Positions 1 to 9,357 of a DNA stretch of 64,000 bases are shown in pieces. Within the stretch, counting starts at the first letter, position 1. Each line of letters begins with the position of its first letter. Origin of the DNA: Albidovulum litorale (GTDB taxonomy: Bacteria; Pseudomonadota; Alphaproteobacteria; Rhodobacterales; Rhodobacteraceae); contig NZ_JAOWKZ010000002.1 in the NCBI RefSeq assembly GCF_025751495.1, positions 744,001-808,000 of the forward strand. The letters run 5' to 3'. The translations under genes were made by a program, and so were the position numbers. Under the pieces are notes generated by a model. It saw only the letters and a list, made by a program, of their open reading frames with translations. It made no database searches and was not told where the DNA came from.

Positions 1-235
1 GACGAGATTTTCAAAGAAACGAAACATGGAGGAAATCCAGCAGCGGGCAATATGGGAAAGGGCGGTGCATCGCGGGACCGCCACTACGGGACTCGGTCCG
101 GCTCAGGCGAGCGGTCGAAACATCCCGTATCTCATAGTGCACCCTCCATCTGGATCGCCTTTCGGATAGCGCAAACGGCATGAATTGTCACGCGCCCGAT
201 TGTACCGGTCGCCGGTCGTCACAGATCGGTACAAT
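1..235. other. Left edge, no confident gene
   Basis: No recognisable gene is seen in these 235 bases. Two plus-strand frames are open from the left edge: frame 1 runs to a TGA at 181-183, and another carries an ATG at 26-28. Neither translation resembles a family I know, and both are rich in Arg, Gly and Ser, as expected of random high-GC frames. The stretch may hold the end of a gene lying further left, or regulatory DNA. Confidence 0.4.
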
Positions 236-236
236 C
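198..236. repeat. Inverted repeat at the 3' end of the LysE gene
   Basis: The arms GATTGTACC (198-206) and GGTACAATC (228-236) are exact reverse complements. They pair for one more base inward and enclose a loop of about 19 bases. The right arm touches the stop codon of the leftward LysE gene. With no T-run on either side and a long loop, it could be a weak terminator or a protein-binding palindrome. Function is not established. Confidence 0.4.
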
Positions 237-832
237 TAGTGGCGCAGGATTTCGATAATCGAAAGAACGATAAGACCAGCCATCACGAAGTTGAAAACCT
301 TCAACCGCTTCGCGGTGGTCAACCAGCGGGCAATGGCCTGCCCGGCATAGGTCCAGGTCGCCGCCGAGCCCAGACCGAGCATAAGGAATATCGCGGCAAC
401 GATGGCTGCCGTGATCACCGGTGCCGAAGGCAGAATGAACTGCGACGTCGCCGCAACCGCCATCGACCAGGCCTTGGGGTTGATCCATTGAAAACCCACA
501 GCTTCGACAAAATACATCGGCCTAGCGTCCGCTCTTTTCGACCCTATTCCACCTGAATTCATGATCTTCCAGGCGATCCACAGAAGCAGAACCGCCCCAC
601 CCCAGCGCAGGGTTTCACGCAAGACAGCACTGGTCTGAAAAAGGCCGCCCAACACCAGGCCTACGATCAAAAGCATCAGTGGAAACCCGGCCGCCACACC
701 CAACAGATGCGGGATAGTGCGACGAAACCCGAAGTTCGCGCCCGATGCGGCCAACATCGCGTTGTTCGGGCCCGGCGTGAAAAGCGTTGCAATGGCAAGT
801 GCTGTGAGCGCCGGAAGCGTTTCCAGAGGCAT
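236..832 (-). CDS. LysE/RhtB family amino-acid exporter
   Basis: Predicted inner-membrane exporter of the LysE/RhtB family, which expels amino acids or related small molecules by ion exchange. The 198-residue product is almost entirely hydrophobic, with about six membrane segments. It carries the family motif TPGPNN near residues 19-24 and a conserved WINPKAW stretch around 116-122. The ATG at 832 places the TPGPN motif at its usual distance from the start. A GTG at 856 with an AGGA ribosome site 5 bases upstream is a possible alternative adding 8 residues. The substrate cannot be told from sequence, and no adjacent LysR-type regulator is visible. It lies downstream of the cca gene on the same strand. 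Confidence 0.85.
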   Translation of the reverse strand: MPLETLPALTALAIATLFTPGPNNAMLAASGANFGFRRTIPHLLGVAAGFPLMLLIVGLVLGGLFQTSAVLRETLRWGGAVLLLWIAWKIMNSGGIGSKRADARPMYFVEAVGFQWINPKAWSMAVAATSQFILPSAPVITAAIVAAIFLMLGLGSAATWTYAGQAIARWLTTAKRLKVFNFVMAGLIVLSIIEILRH

Positions 833-886
833 TTTGCGGTCCAGTGTGAAAGACACCGTAATCCTGCCTTGCCGCCGGGCCGGACT

Positions 887-2029
887 TCAAGCGAGCAATT
901 GTTCCCGGGACAATTTGAATCCCGAAGCGATCCACCGCGCCTCTAACTGCTTCAAGCGCGCACCAAGCTGGGGGCCCGTCAGGCCGGGCATCAGATCGGC
1001 GGCGCGCAACGGAAATTCTGCCCCAGCGCCCAGCGCGGTCGCATTCTCCCATCCGGACGGCAGAGGCGTTTCAAAGATCGCCCCGCGCAGAAAGGTGATG
1101 TCTCGGGCCAGGTCGGCGCCGTAACGATAAGCCAGCTCGGCAGCGCCGGCACAGTTGCCAATCTCGTGGCGTAGAATATCGAACCGCCGCGCCTCATCCC
1201 GCGACAGGCGCAGAGCATCGGCATGACCCTCGCCGCCCAGCGCTGCAAGACGGCGTAGCCAATCGGGCGCATAGGGCGCCTCCAGATGGACCAGTAGCGC
1301 GAGCGGTTTAGCGTCGGCCCCCGGCAGGATGCGCGCCAAAACCCCAGTCGCCTGCATCGCGGCAACGGCAGGTGCCGGGTCCGGCGCGGCCAGGAGGCGA
1401 CGCATCTCATGACCGATCCTTTCGCGCGAAAGCGCGTCTATTCCAGCGGAATTCGCAGCGCAGGCAGCAATCGCAGCGGCATCCATTCCCTCTGCCGGAT
1501 CGCCATACCAGGCGTGGAAGCGAAAAAAGCGCAGGATGCGCAGGTAATCCTCGCGGATACGGGCATCTGCATCGCCGACGAAGCGCACGCGACGCGCCTG
1601 AAGATCGGGCAATCCATTGAGCGGGTCGACGATCCGGCCATCCGCATCGGCATAAAGCGCGTTCATCGTGAAGTCGCGGCGTCCCGCGTCTTCTCTGATA
1701 TCGGTCGCGTAGGCCACCGTCGCACGGCGGCCATCGGTAGCGACATCGCGGCGAAAGGTCGTAACCTCGTGCGGTTCGCTATTGATGACAATGGTGACCG
1801 TGCCGTGGTCGATCCCCGTTGGCACGACCTTCAAACCGAAGGCTTTCGCCAACTCGATCACCCGTTCAGGCACCGCATCGGTGGCGATGTCGATATCGGC
1901 GACGGGCGCGCCGATCAGCGCATTTCTTACACAGCCCCCGACCAGAAGACCCTGATGCCCGGCATCGGTTAGAAGATGCAGCACTGTTTGCACCCCTTCC
2001 ACCCTTATCCAGTCATCGGTGATCTTCAT
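887..2029 (-). CDS. cca: CCA tRNA nucleotidyltransferase / poly(A) polymerase family
   Basis: Adds or repairs the 3' CCA of tRNAs (class II nucleotidyltransferase fold). The N-terminal head domain has GGCVRNAL near residue 30 and the metal-binding DIDIATD near 45. Further on are the RRDFTMNAL block near 115 and the RIREDYLRILRFFRF neck region near 155. At 380 residues it is the short alphaproteobacterial form without an HD domain. The start is the ATG of MKITDDW at 2029, because the longer open frame upstream lies inside the preceding NUDIX gene. That start overlaps the NUDIX stop as ATGA, so the two are translationally coupled in an hslO-NUDIX-cca operon. Confidence 0.92.
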   Translation of the reverse strand: MKITDDWIRVEGVQTVLHLLTDAGHQGLLVGGCVRNALIGAPVADIDIATDAVPERVIELAKAFGLKVVPTGIDHGTVTIVINSEPHEVTTFRRDVATDGRRATVAYATDIREDAGRRDFTMNALYADADGRIVDPLNGLPDLQARRVRFVGDADARIREDYLRILRFFRFHAWYGDPAEGMDAAAIAACAANSAGIDALSRERIGHEMRRLLAAPDPAPAVAAMQATGVLARILPGADAKPLALLVHLEAPYAPDWLRRLAALGGEGHADALRLSRDEARRFDILRHEIGNCAGAAELAYRYGADLARDITFLRGAIFETPLPSGWENATALGAGAEFPLRAADLMPGLTGPQLGARLKQLEARWIASGFKLSREQLLA

Positions 2030-2625
2030 TCCGCCATCCGGTCCGCCAATGCGCGCAGGATACGCGCGGTTGCGCCCCATATGTAATAGGGACCATACGG
2101 CACGACATAATAGCGCCGTCGAACCTCGCGCCAGATCCGCCCTTCGATGCAAAAATGGGCGGGATCGGTGACATGGGAAAGCGGAACCGAGAAGACCTCT
2201 TCCACCTCACCTTCTTCAGGAACTGGTGCAAAACCGTCTCTGATCTGGCCGAAAACCGGTGTCACCATGAAGCCGGTGACGGTTTCATGCGCACCCCAGG
2301 TACCAAGGATTTCGACATCCCGACGCGGCAGGCCGATCTCTTCCTCAGCCTCTCGCAGGGCAGCATCTATCGGTCCGGCATCAGTGTCGTCGATCTTGCC
2401 GCCGGGAAAAGCGATCTGGCCCGGATGGTGTTTCAAGCGAGAGGACCGCTTGGTCAGAATCACCCGCGCGCCGCCCGCGCCGGTGATCAGAGGCACCAGA
2501 ACGGCGGCGGGTTTTAATACACGCCCTTCGGGCAGGACAGTTCCGGGATTGAGGTCATAGTCCGAGGTTTCTCGCCCCGGCCGTGAGATCGCCTGCCGGA
2601 TCGCGGTAAGCGGATCATCCATCAT
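2026..2625 (-). CDS. NUDIX hydrolase, probable CoA pyrophosphatase (YeaB/NudL-like)
   Basis: Predicted to hydrolyse CoA or acyl-CoA to phosphopantetheine and 3',5'-ADP. The protein (199 residues) has the UPF0035 block LTKRS followed by HHPGQIAFPGGK, then the NUDIX box with the REAEEEIGL helix around residues 90-115. Both are hallmarks of the CoA-specific subgroup. Two ATGs stand side by side at 2625 and 2622; a GGAAG ribosome site is so close to the first that 2622 may be the one used. The start overlaps the end of hslO by about 11 bases, and the stop overlaps cca, so it sits in the middle of a three-gene leftward operon. Confidence 0.85.
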   Translation of the reverse strand: MMDDPLTAIRQAISRPGRETSDYDLNPGTVLPEGRVLKPAAVLVPLITGAGGARVILTKRSSRLKHHPGQIAFPGGKIDDTDAGPIDAALREAEEEIGLPRRDVEILGTWGAHETVTGFMVTPVFGQIRDGFAPVPEEGEVEEVFSVPLSHVTDPAHFCIEGRIWREVRRRYYVVPYGPYYIWGATARILRALADRMAE

Positions 2626-3616
2626 CTTCCGGCGCTTTCGTGGCCTCAAAGCCCAGTGTTGCGGGGTCGAATTCATAGTGTGCGCCGCAGAACTGGCAAT
2701 CGGCGGTGACAATGCCCTCATCTGTGGTCATATGGCCGATATCCTTCGCCGAATAGATCGACAGACTGTCGCGCACCTTATCGGGCGAACAGGAGCAGCC
2801 GAACTGTACCGCCTGCGCATCAAAGACCCGTGGAGTTTCCTCATGGAACAACCTGATCAAAAGGTCCGTCGGTGCGACAGTGGGACCAATCAACTCCATC
2901 TCCTCGACAGTGGACAAGAGGTGATTGGCGCGAGACCAGTTTTCACCCTCCTCGCCGTCAAGGATATCCTCGGCGGCCAAAAGTCCACCTTCGCCGCTGC
3001 CACCTTCGGAAGCGGCGGGGATAGAGGCCTTGGGCATCGCCTGAAGCATGACACCGCCCGCGCGCCAACGTTCGGCTGAAACAGGCAGCTTCGAACGACC
3101 GAAAGACAGCGCGAAGCTGGTCGGGAGTTGCTCGGACTGGGCGAAATACGTCTCTGCACAGGCGGAGAGTGATCCACCCGACAGGGGCGTGATTCCCTGA
3201 TAGGGGACGTTGCCCGCCCCTTGATCCAGTAAGATCGCGAAGTAACCCTGACCGATCTGATCAAAGCCCGGCCCATCGTAATCGAGACGTTCAGAATCGT
3301 AGGACGCCCAGGCGCGGATCTGCGCGACTGCCCCTTCCTTGATCGGGGCATAGTAGTCCGTCGCGATGATGCGGACGGGGCCGTCACCACGGATTTGCAG
3401 CGACAGCTTCCAGCGCAGCTTGATAGTCTGACCGATCAGAGCGGTCAACAGGGCCGCCTCGGCCACCAGCGCCTCCACCACAGCCGGGTAATTGTGCTGC
3501 GTCAGGATACGGTCCAGCACCCCGTCCAGCCGCGCCACCCGGCCACGGATGTCGGAGCGATCAAGCTGGAACGGAAGAACCGTATCGTCCCAGGCAATCT
3601 GCGAAAGGCTGGTCAT
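2615..3616 (-). CDS. hslO: Hsp33 redox-regulated holdase chaperone
   Basis: Cytoplasmic chaperone that is inactive while its zinc site is reduced and becomes a holdase under oxidative unfolding stress. The C-terminus carries the zinc-binding cysteines: CSC near residue 275 and CQFC near 307. The N-terminal domain begins close to the start (DDTVLPFQL), as in other Hsp33 proteins. At 333 residues it is slightly longer than the E. coli protein (about 290), mainly through an acidic insert near 215-235. The start is supported by an AAGGA ribosome site 7-8 bases upstream. It is the first gene of the operon with the NUDIX and cca genes. Confidence 0.93.
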   Translation of the reverse strand: MTSLSQIAWDDTVLPFQLDRSDIRGRVARLDGVLDRILTQHNYPAVVEALVAEAALLTALIGQTIKLRWKLSLQIRGDGPVRIIATDYYAPIKEGAVAQIRAWASYDSERLDYDGPGFDQIGQGYFAILLDQGAGNVPYQGITPLSGGSLSACAETYFAQSEQLPTSFALSFGRSKLPVSAERWRAGGVMLQAMPKASIPAASEGGSGEGGLLAAEDILDGEEGENWSRANHLLSTVEEMELIGPTVAPTDLLIRLFHEETPRVFDAQAVQFGCSCSPDKVRDSLSIYSAKDIGHMTTDEGIVTADCQFCGAHYEFDPATLGFEATKAPEDDG

Positions 3617-3676
3617 TCATCATTCCTTCAAGGCTTGCGTCCTGCCATACCGCCTGAATATGGGGACGACAACCAG

Positions 3677-4138
3677 ATGACAAAGGGGACAGGCATGATC
3701 CGGCGATTCGGCGAGGCGCCGCAACACGGCCAGCGATACGGAATCCGGCATGGCGTCTATGCGGTGCTGTTGCGGGGTTCCGACGTACTGGTTACCCGTC
3801 AGGAAGAGCCCGAGCCGGAGTTTCAGTTGCCGGGCGGTGGCATCGACCCCGGCGAATCGCCTCTGCGCGCCCTTTACCGCGAGGTGCGCGAAGAGACCGG
3901 TTGGACGATTACATCGCCCCGGCGGCTTGGTGCGTTCCGGCGGTTCGTCTATATGCCCGAATATGACAAATGGGCGGAAAAGCTCTGCACCGTCTATCTT
4001 GCCCGGCCAGCGAGAAGTCTGGGATCTCCGTCCGAACCGGGACATCAGGCGGTCTGGATGACGGGATCAGAGGCAATTTGGTTGCTCGGCAACGACGGCG
4101 ACCGATATTTTCTGGAGCAGGCGCTGAGTGGTCTTTGA
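3677..4138 (+). CDS. NUDIX hydrolase
   Basis: A 153-residue NUDIX-fold pyrophosphohydrolase of unknown substrate. The NUDIX box is clear: GGGIDPGE followed by REVREETGW around residues 55-77. The residues before it (LVTRQEEPEPEFQLPGGG) are typical of stand-alone housecleaning NUDIX enzymes. Start choice: ATG at 3677 gives the longest plausible protein. An ATG at 3695 (MIRRFGEAP) has a better ribosome site (AAAGGGG, about 8 bases upstream) and may be the true start. It is a monocistronic gene between divergent hslO and the convergent phosphatase gene, whose stop lies two bases past its own. Confidence 0.8.
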   Translation: MTKGTGMIRRFGEAPQHGQRYGIRHGVYAVLLRGSDVLVTRQEEPEPEFQLPGGGIDPGESPLRALYREVREETGWTITSPRRLGAFRRFVYMPEYDKWAEKLCTVYLARPARSLGSPSEPGHQAVWMTGSEAIWLLGNDGDRYFLEQALSGL

Positions 4139-4140
4139 CC

Positions 4141-5421
4141 TCATAACTCCTTGGCACCATGAAACTCGAACAATACGCCTGAAACGTCATCGCCGAATTC
4201 GTCTCCAGCGTAGTCGGTGAGATGCAAGACCAACGATTCAAGAAAGTCAGCGCCGCTGAAGTCACGGCAGGTTGCCATAAGCCGTGAAAGCCCCGCCTCG
4301 CCAAGCTGTACACCCTGCGCATCCTCCGCTTCGGTGATCCCGTCGGACATCAGGAATAGACGGTCTCCGGGTAAAAGCAGGGCTTCGAATGCCTCCCAAT
4401 CAGCGGGCTCAACCAGTCCGATCGGCAGGCCACCCTTGCCGAGAAACTCAACCCGACCGTCAGCACGTTGAATGGCCGGGTGTGGATGTCCGGCCTGCAC
4501 CATCACGACCCTTCCCGAGATCAGGTCGACATCAGCATAAACCATCGTGAAATAGTTTTCCGTCTGCATCTCTTGCATGACAACTCGGTTGAGTTGCTCG
4601 GCGAGTTCTTCGGGCGGGCGGGCGTCGTATATCCCGAATTCGGTCAACACCAACGCAATGTTCTGTTCCGGCGAGTTGCCGGACAGATAGCCTGCAAGCC
4701 GTGCGGTCATAAGTGCGGAGGTGATGCCATGGCCCGACACGTCGATGGAAAAGATCCCGACCCTGCGCGCATTGATCGGGAAGAATCCGACCAAGTCACC
4801 ACCGACATGACCCGAGGGACGCAAGAGCAGGCTGACCTCTGCCTTGCCGAAGTCTCGGTGACGTTCGCGTACAAGGCTCTGCTGAAGTTTTTTTGCCTCC
4901 ATCAGGTCGCGATCGACCGAATCGTAGAGCGCCTGCAATTCTCCCAAAGTCGACGACAACAGTCGGTTCTTATCGGTCAGCTCCCGCTCCATTCCCAGAA
5001 TGCGTTCACCGGCGGCAATCCTGGCGCGCAACTCATCACCGCTGACCGGTTTTGTCAGGAAGTCATCCGCGCCGCCGTCCAGTCCCCGCGCGATCTCCGC
5101 CGATTCCGTCTTGGAAGTCAGCAGGATGAAATAGACGTAGTTTTCCTTCACCTGCGCCCGCAGGGCCTGGCAGAACTCGATCCCCGACATGCCGGGCATC
5201 ATCCAATCCGAGATGACCAGATCGGGCGGATCGATTTCAGCAAGCGCCAGCGCATCTTCGGCGCTGCCCGCTTCGGTCACCGAATATCCGGCACGTGCGA
5301 GCTGAGAGCTGAGAATTTTCCGTTGCATGCGGCTGTCATCGACCACCATGACGCGCCGCATCTGCGGGACGGCCAGCCCCGCCGCCGTGTCGTACTGCGA
5401 AATGGAAACGGCTACCTGCAA
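4141..5421 (-). CDS. Response regulator with PP2C/SpoIIE serine phosphatase output (RbaY-like)
   Basis: A receiver domain controls a PPM-type serine/threonine phosphatase, the arrangement that dephosphorylates anti-anti-sigma factors in partner-switching pathways. Receiver: VMVVDDSRMQ near residue 25, phospho-acceptor in SDWMMPG near 70, Lys in TKPVS near 122. A coiled linker spans about 145-180. The SpoIIE/PP2C domain follows from 190 (GGDLVG, DVSGHG, MSDGITEA, DDVSG metal-binding aspartates). The start appears to be TTG at 5421, with GAGGG about 8 bases upstream; an ATG at 5361 would start right at the receiver but lacks a ribosome site. It resembles Rhodobacter capsulatus RbaY (inference), and it faces an Hpt gene. 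Confidence 0.83.
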   Translation of the reverse strand: MQVAVSISQYDTAAGLAVPQMRRVMVVDDSRMQRKILSSQLARAGYSVTEAGSAEDALALAEIDPPDLVISDWMMPGMSGIEFCQALRAQVKENYVYFILLTSKTESAEIARGLDGGADDFLTKPVSGDELRARIAAGERILGMERELTDKNRLLSSTLGELQALYDSVDRDLMEAKKLQQSLVRERHRDFGKAEVSLLLRPSGHVGGDLVGFFPINARRVGIFSIDVSGHGITSALMTARLAGYLSGNSPEQNIALVLTEFGIYDARPPEELAEQLNRVVMQEMQTENYFTMVYADVDLISGRVVMVQAGHPHPAIQRADGRVEFLGKGGLPIGLVEPADWEAFEALLLPGDRLFLMSDGITEAEDAQGVQLGEAGLSRLMATCRDFSGADFLESLVLHLTDYAGDEFGDDVSGVLFEFHGAKEL

Positions 5422-5580
5422 AAAACACCCTCGCCCGATCTACTCCGGGTTCGCGCATCAGCTAACCGTCTGCGGGTTAAAATGCGCTGAACAGTGTCTG
5501 GGGATATGGCTGTGCTTAACGGCGCCGTAATGTTTCGGTCCTAGGGTCGATGTGAACGGATGCATGGGGCGATAAGGACG

Positions 5581-5919
5581 ATGATCGATTGGGGGCGCAT
5601 CGACGAATTGAAACATGAAATCGGGCCGGATGGTTTCGCTGAGGTCGTCGAGTTGTTTCTGGACGAGGTCGAAGGCGTCGTGATGCGCCTCAAAACAGCC
5701 CCTGACCCTGCAACCTTCGAATCTGACCTGCATTTCCTGAAGGGCGGCGCATGGAACCTCGGATTCAAGGAGTTCGGCGGTCTATGTCAGGATGGCGAGC
5801 GACGAGCGGCGATTGGTAAGGCGGCAGATATTGATATCGGTCGTGTCATCGACAGCTATTTCGTATCGAAGAAGGCGTTCATGGAAGGTCTCGCCGACCG
5901 GGCCAGTTCAGCGGCCTGA
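5581..5919 (+). CDS. Histidine phosphotransfer (Hpt) domain protein
   Basis: A stand-alone 112-residue Hpt protein that would relay phosphate between a histidine kinase and a receiver. The phospho-acceptor histidine lies in HFLKGGAWNLGF near residue 51, matching the H-x-x-KG-x-x-x-x-x-G pattern of four-helix Hpt bundles. Translation most likely begins at the ATG at 5581 (MIDWGRIDEL), with AAGGA just upstream. It is divergently transcribed from the receiver-phosphatase gene with about 160 bases between them. The natural inference is that it phosphorylates that receiver. No kinase gene is nearby. Confidence 0.82.
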   Translation: MIDWGRIDELKHEIGPDGFAEVVELFLDEVEGVVMRLKTAPDPATFESDLHFLKGGAWNLGFKEFGGLCQDGERRAAIGKAADIDIGRVIDSYFVSKKAFMEGLADRASSAA

Positions 5920-5924
5920 GCGGG

Positions 5925-7172
5925 TCAGATCAGAAACTCGGCAAGCGCCTCATCTTCCGTGATATCGCGATAGGAAAAGGCGGCATCGTCCAATTTCTGC
6001 GTAAGGTCGGCAAAATTCTCCGCATTCTTCGTCTCGATGCCGATCAGTACCGAACCAAAGTTTCGGGCGGATTTCTTGAGATATTCAAACCGGGCGATGT
6101 CGTCGTCCGGGCCGAGCATCGCCAGAAACTCGCGCAAGGCACCCGGGCGTTGCGGCATGCGCAGGATGAAATACTTCTTCAGACCTGCGTAGCGCTGCGC
6201 ACGTTCCTTGACCTCGGGAAGGCGTTCGAAATCGAAATTACCGCCTGAGGTCACGCAAACGACGATCTTCCCGCGAATCTCATCGGCAAGCCCAGGCAAG
6301 GCATCGACCGAAAGAGCGCCTGCCGGTTCCAGAACGATACCTTCGACATTCAGCATCTCCAGCATAGTAATGCAGATGCGGTCCTCAGGCGCGGCGAGGA
6401 TATGACCTGCCGTCACAGCTTTCAGTCGGGCGAAGGGTTGCACTCCGATGCGGGCAACGGCGGCGCCATCGACGAAGCTGTTGAGTTTTTTCAGTGTCAC
6501 CGGCTCACCAGCTGCGATTGCCGCCGCAAGGCTGGCCCCGCCCGCCGGCTCCACATAGCGGAACCGGGTATCGGGTGCGGCCTCGGCCAGATAGGTGGTC
6601 ACACCAGAGGCAAGCCCACCGCCACCGACCGGCAGCACAACCAGGTCAGGGGCTCGCTCCAACTGTTCAAGGATTTCGACGCCAACACTTGCCTGACCCT
6701 CGATCACGTCGGAATCATCGAAAGGCGAAAGAAAATGAGCACAAGCCTCGGTGCAAAACGCCTGCGCGGCGGCCAGGGTCTGGTCGAAATAGTCACCGGT
6801 CAGGCGGATTTCCACATTGTCACCACCGAAGACCCGTGTCTTGTCGATCTTTTGCTGCGGCGTCGTCACCGGCATGAACACCGTGCCGCGCACCCCGAAA
6901 TGCCGACAGGCATAGGCAACGCCCTGCGCGTGGTTGCCAGCACTCGCACAGACGAAATGGCTATGCGCCGGATCGGTTGCCAGAACCTTGCGCATCGCGG
7001 TGAAAGCACCGCGCAGCTTGTAGCTGCGCACCGGTGTCAGGTCTTCGCGCTTCAGCCAGATATCCGCGCCGTAGCGCGCAGACAGATGATCATTGCGCTG
7101 CAACGGCGTCGGCGGAAAGAGATCCCGCAAGGCCTGCGTGGTCTCGAGGACCTGTCTGGAAAACCTGCTCAT
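5925..7172 (-). CDS. ilvA: Threonine ammonia-lyase (threonine dehydratase)
   Basis: PLP enzyme converting threonine to 2-oxobutanoate and ammonia, the first step towards isoleucine. The PLP lysine lies in SYKLRGAF near residue 52. The phosphate-binding glycines are VGGGGLASG near 182-190, and the Ser/Gly stretch CASAGNHAQG is near 75. The C-terminal 80 residues (KYFILRMPQRPGALREF and onward) form an ACT-like regulatory domain, so feedback control by isoleucine is likely. At 415 residues it has one ACT-like domain, unlike the longer E. coli IlvA with two. It is convergent with the Hpt gene, with 5 bases between stops. Confidence 0.93.
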   Translation of the reverse strand: MSRFSRQVLETTQALRDLFPPTPLQRNDHLSARYGADIWLKREDLTPVRSYKLRGAFTAMRKVLATDPAHSHFVCASAGNHAQGVAYACRHFGVRGTVFMPVTTPQQKIDKTRVFGGDNVEIRLTGDYFDQTLAAAQAFCTEACAHFLSPFDDSDVIEGQASVGVEILEQLERAPDLVVLPVGGGGLASGVTTYLAEAAPDTRFRYVEPAGGASLAAAIAAGEPVTLKKLNSFVDGAAVARIGVQPFARLKAVTAGHILAAPEDRICITMLEMLNVEGIVLEPAGALSVDALPGLADEIRGKIVVCVTSGGNFDFERLPEVKERAQRYAGLKKYFILRMPQRPGALREFLAMLGPDDDIARFEYLKKSARNFGSVLIGIETKNAENFADLTQKLDDAAFSYRDITEDEALAEFLI

Positions 7173-7193
7173 ACCCGGTCCTTCATGCGTGAC

Positions 7194-7940
7194 TCAATCG
7201 ATTGTGCGGCCTTCGATGCAAATGCCGTAGATCGTCGTCAGGATGGACAGGCCCAACATCGTGCTGATCCACTGAGTAACTGCGCTGATCAAGCCGCCAA
7301 GCACGAATGAGGCATTGTAGAATGGCAGTGCAACCTGACCCAAAAGCACACTGAAAAGCGCGAAAATGAGGGCAACCGCCAGAATCGTCCCGGACAGGGG
7401 CCGCGTCGCCTCCCACGATTGCCGGAAGCTTTTTTGTTCGTTCACCGCGCTTGCAGGCAGTACCAGCGAAATCCGCTGGATGAACCATAGAAGCGTTCCG
7501 AACCACCCAAGCCACAAGAGCGCAGCCAGAGCATGAGATTGGGTAATGGCGCCAACCGCCGAAATGACGATGCCAGCCACGACGGAAACCAGGATCGCAA
7601 CCAGCATGATCAGGATCGACCAGCCAAGATAGCCAAGCATACGATCGCCATGAAAGGCGGGCATCATCGCGCCGGGATATTCTTCGCGCAGACAATATCG
7701 ATGCCAGGCCACAGCCACCCAAAGTGTTGCAATCATATAGGCCAGCAGCGAGATCAAAAACGGACCGGTTACATAGTTTTGGAGTTGTTCGGCCGGTGTG
7801 CCCAGATCAGACATCTGACGCGGTGTTACAAAGATGGCCGCAAGAATACCGACCACGATCATCGGCATGCTGATCCGCAAAGCTGCGCCGAAGTTTCCGA
7901 ACACCATCCGGAATGCATGCACGATAATTCGGAAAGCCAT
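7194..7940 (-). CDS. Uncharacterised multi-pass membrane protein
   Basis: I do not recognise a named function. The 248-residue product has about six hydrophobic segments, near residues 20-38, 60-85, 107-135, 140-160, 185-210 and 215-235. A short charged stretch [12 protein letters not shown] follows the second. The start is taken as the ATG at 7940 ([11 protein letters not shown]), which leaves a 137-base divergent promoter region towards argG. The gene ends 21 bases before ilvA begins on the same strand, so they may be co-transcribed. The protein resembles small integral membrane proteins common in Rhodobacteraceae genomes that have no assigned role. Confidence 0.7.
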   Translation of the reverse strand: MAFRIIVHAFRMVFGNFGAALRISMPMIVVGILAAIFVTPRQMSDLGTPAEQLQNYVTGPFLISLLAYMIATLWVAVAWHRYCLREEYPGAMMPAFHGDRMLGYLGWSILIMLVAILVSVVAGIVISAVGAITQSHALAALLWLGWFGTLLWFIQRISLVLPASAVNEQKSFRQSWEATRPLSGTILAVALIFALFSVLLGQVALPFYNASFVLGGLISAVTQWISTMLGLSILTTIYGICIEGRTID

Positions 7941-8077
7941 GTTGTCCTCTGACCGCTTGGTTGCCCCGTCGTTATCCCAACCGCATGGACCGGTCAAAGG
8001 GGAACGCCGCTCACCTTGCCCTGCGCCGAAAAACCCGGTATCGCGCGCGGGCCTGTCCTGACGTGAAGGAATGCCCC

Positions 8078-9304
8078 ATGTCCGCGCCCAAGAAAGTCGT
8101 CCTCGCCTATTCCGGCGGTCTTGATACCTCGATCATCCTGAAGTGGCTGCAAACCGAATATGGCTGCGAGGTCGTGACCTTCACCGCCGATCTTGGCCAG
8201 GGGGAGGAGCTGGACCCGGCGCGCAAGAAGGCGGAATTGCTGGGGATCAAGCCGGAGAACATCTATATCGAGGATGTGCGCGAGGAATTCGTGCGCGACT
8301 TCGTATTCCCGATGTTCCGCGCGAACGCGCTTTACGAAGGGCTTTACCTGCTCGGCACCTCCATCGCCCGGCCGCTGATTTCAAAACGTCTGGTCGAGAT
8401 CGCGGCGGAAACCGGCGCTGATGCCGTCGCCCATGGTGCGACCGGCAAGGGCAACGATCAGGTTCGGTTCGAACTTTCCGCCTATGCGCTCAACCCCCAC
8501 ATCAAGGTGATCGCACCCTGGAGGGAATGGGACCTCACGAGCCGCACGCGCCTTCTGGAATTCGCCGAACAGAACCAGATCCCGATCGCCAAGGACAAGC
8601 GCGGCGAGGCGCCCTTCTCGGTCGATGCGAACCTTCTGCACACCTCTTCCGAGGGCAAGGTTCTGGAAAACCCGGGCGAAGAGGCGCCGGACTATGTCCT
8701 GCAACGCATCACCCGGCCCGAGGATGCGCCCGGTCAGCCGGAATTCGTGGAAATCACCTTTGAAAAGGGCGATGCGGTCGCGATCAATGGCGAGGCGCTC
8801 AGCCCGGCCACGATCCTGACCCGGCTGAACGAACTTGGCGGCAAGCATGGCGTCGGCATTCTCGACCTCGTGGAAAACCGCTTCGTCGGCATGAAATCCC
8901 GCGGCGTCTATGAAACGCCGGGTGGCACGGTCCTCTTGGAAGCCCATCGCGGGATCGAGCAGATCACGCTCGATGCAGGCGCGGGCCACTTGAAGGATTC
9001 GATCATGCCGCGCTATGCCGAGCTGATCTATAACGGTTTCTGGTTCAGCCCCGAGCGCGAGATGCTTCAGGCGCTGATCGACAAGAGCCAAGAACATGTC
9101 TCGGGCACTGTACGCGTGAAGCTTTACAAAGGTTCCGCCCGCACTGTCGCCCGCTGGTCGGACCAGTCGCTGTATTCCGAAAAGCATGTGACGTTTGAGG
9201 AAGACGCAGGCGCCTACAACCAGAAGGACGCCGCAGGCTTCATCCGCCTCAACGCGCTCCGCCTGAAGCTGATCGCCACGCGGAACGCGCGGGTAAAAGG
9301 CTAA
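8078..9304 (+). CDS. argG: Argininosuccinate synthase
   Basis: Condenses citrulline and aspartate with ATP to argininosuccinate, the penultimate step of arginine synthesis. The N-terminal AYSGGLDTS near residues 9-17 is the ATP-pyrophosphatase P-loop. The family blocks [13 protein letters not shown] near 115 and EGKVLENP near 195 are also present. The product is 408 residues, the usual length. The start is ATG 8078 ([14 protein letters not shown]), with GAAGGA upstream; the open frame extends further left but without family similarity. It is single-gene and divergent from the membrane protein gene. Confidence 0.96.
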   Translation: MSAPKKVVLAYSGGLDTSIILKWLQTEYGCEVVTFTADLGQGEELDPARKKAELLGIKPENIYIEDVREEFVRDFVFPMFRANALYEGLYLLGTSIARPLISKRLVEIAAETGADAVAHGATGKGNDQVRFELSAYALNPHIKVIAPWREWDLTSRTRLLEFAEQNQIPIAKDKRGEAPFSVDANLLHTSSEGKVLENPGEEAPDYVLQRITRPEDAPGQPEFVEITFEKGDAVAINGEALSPATILTRLNELGGKHGVGILDLVENRFVGMKSRGVYETPGGTVLLEAHRGIEQITLDAGAGHLKDSIMPRYAELIYNGFWFSPEREMLQALIDKSQEHVSGTVRVKLYKGSARTVARWSDQSLYSEKHVTFEEDAGAYNQKDAAGFIRLNALRLKLIATRNARVKG

Positions 9305-9357
9305 CGTCTTTCGTGACGTAACGCTTTGGTTGCCGAACGCTGTCAGAGACCACTACA

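Noticed and set aside
26-166. Small plus-strand ORF at the left edge (ATG at 26)
   Set aside because: Open frame of about 47 codons without ribosome site or family similarity; cannot be told from noise.
4468-5490. Plus-strand open frame over the receiver-phosphatase
   Set aside because: The minus-strand product has complete receiver and PP2C motifs; the plus-strand product has none.
6402-7310. Plus-strand open frame over ilvA
   Set aside because: Antisense to threonine dehydratase with no recognisable motifs.
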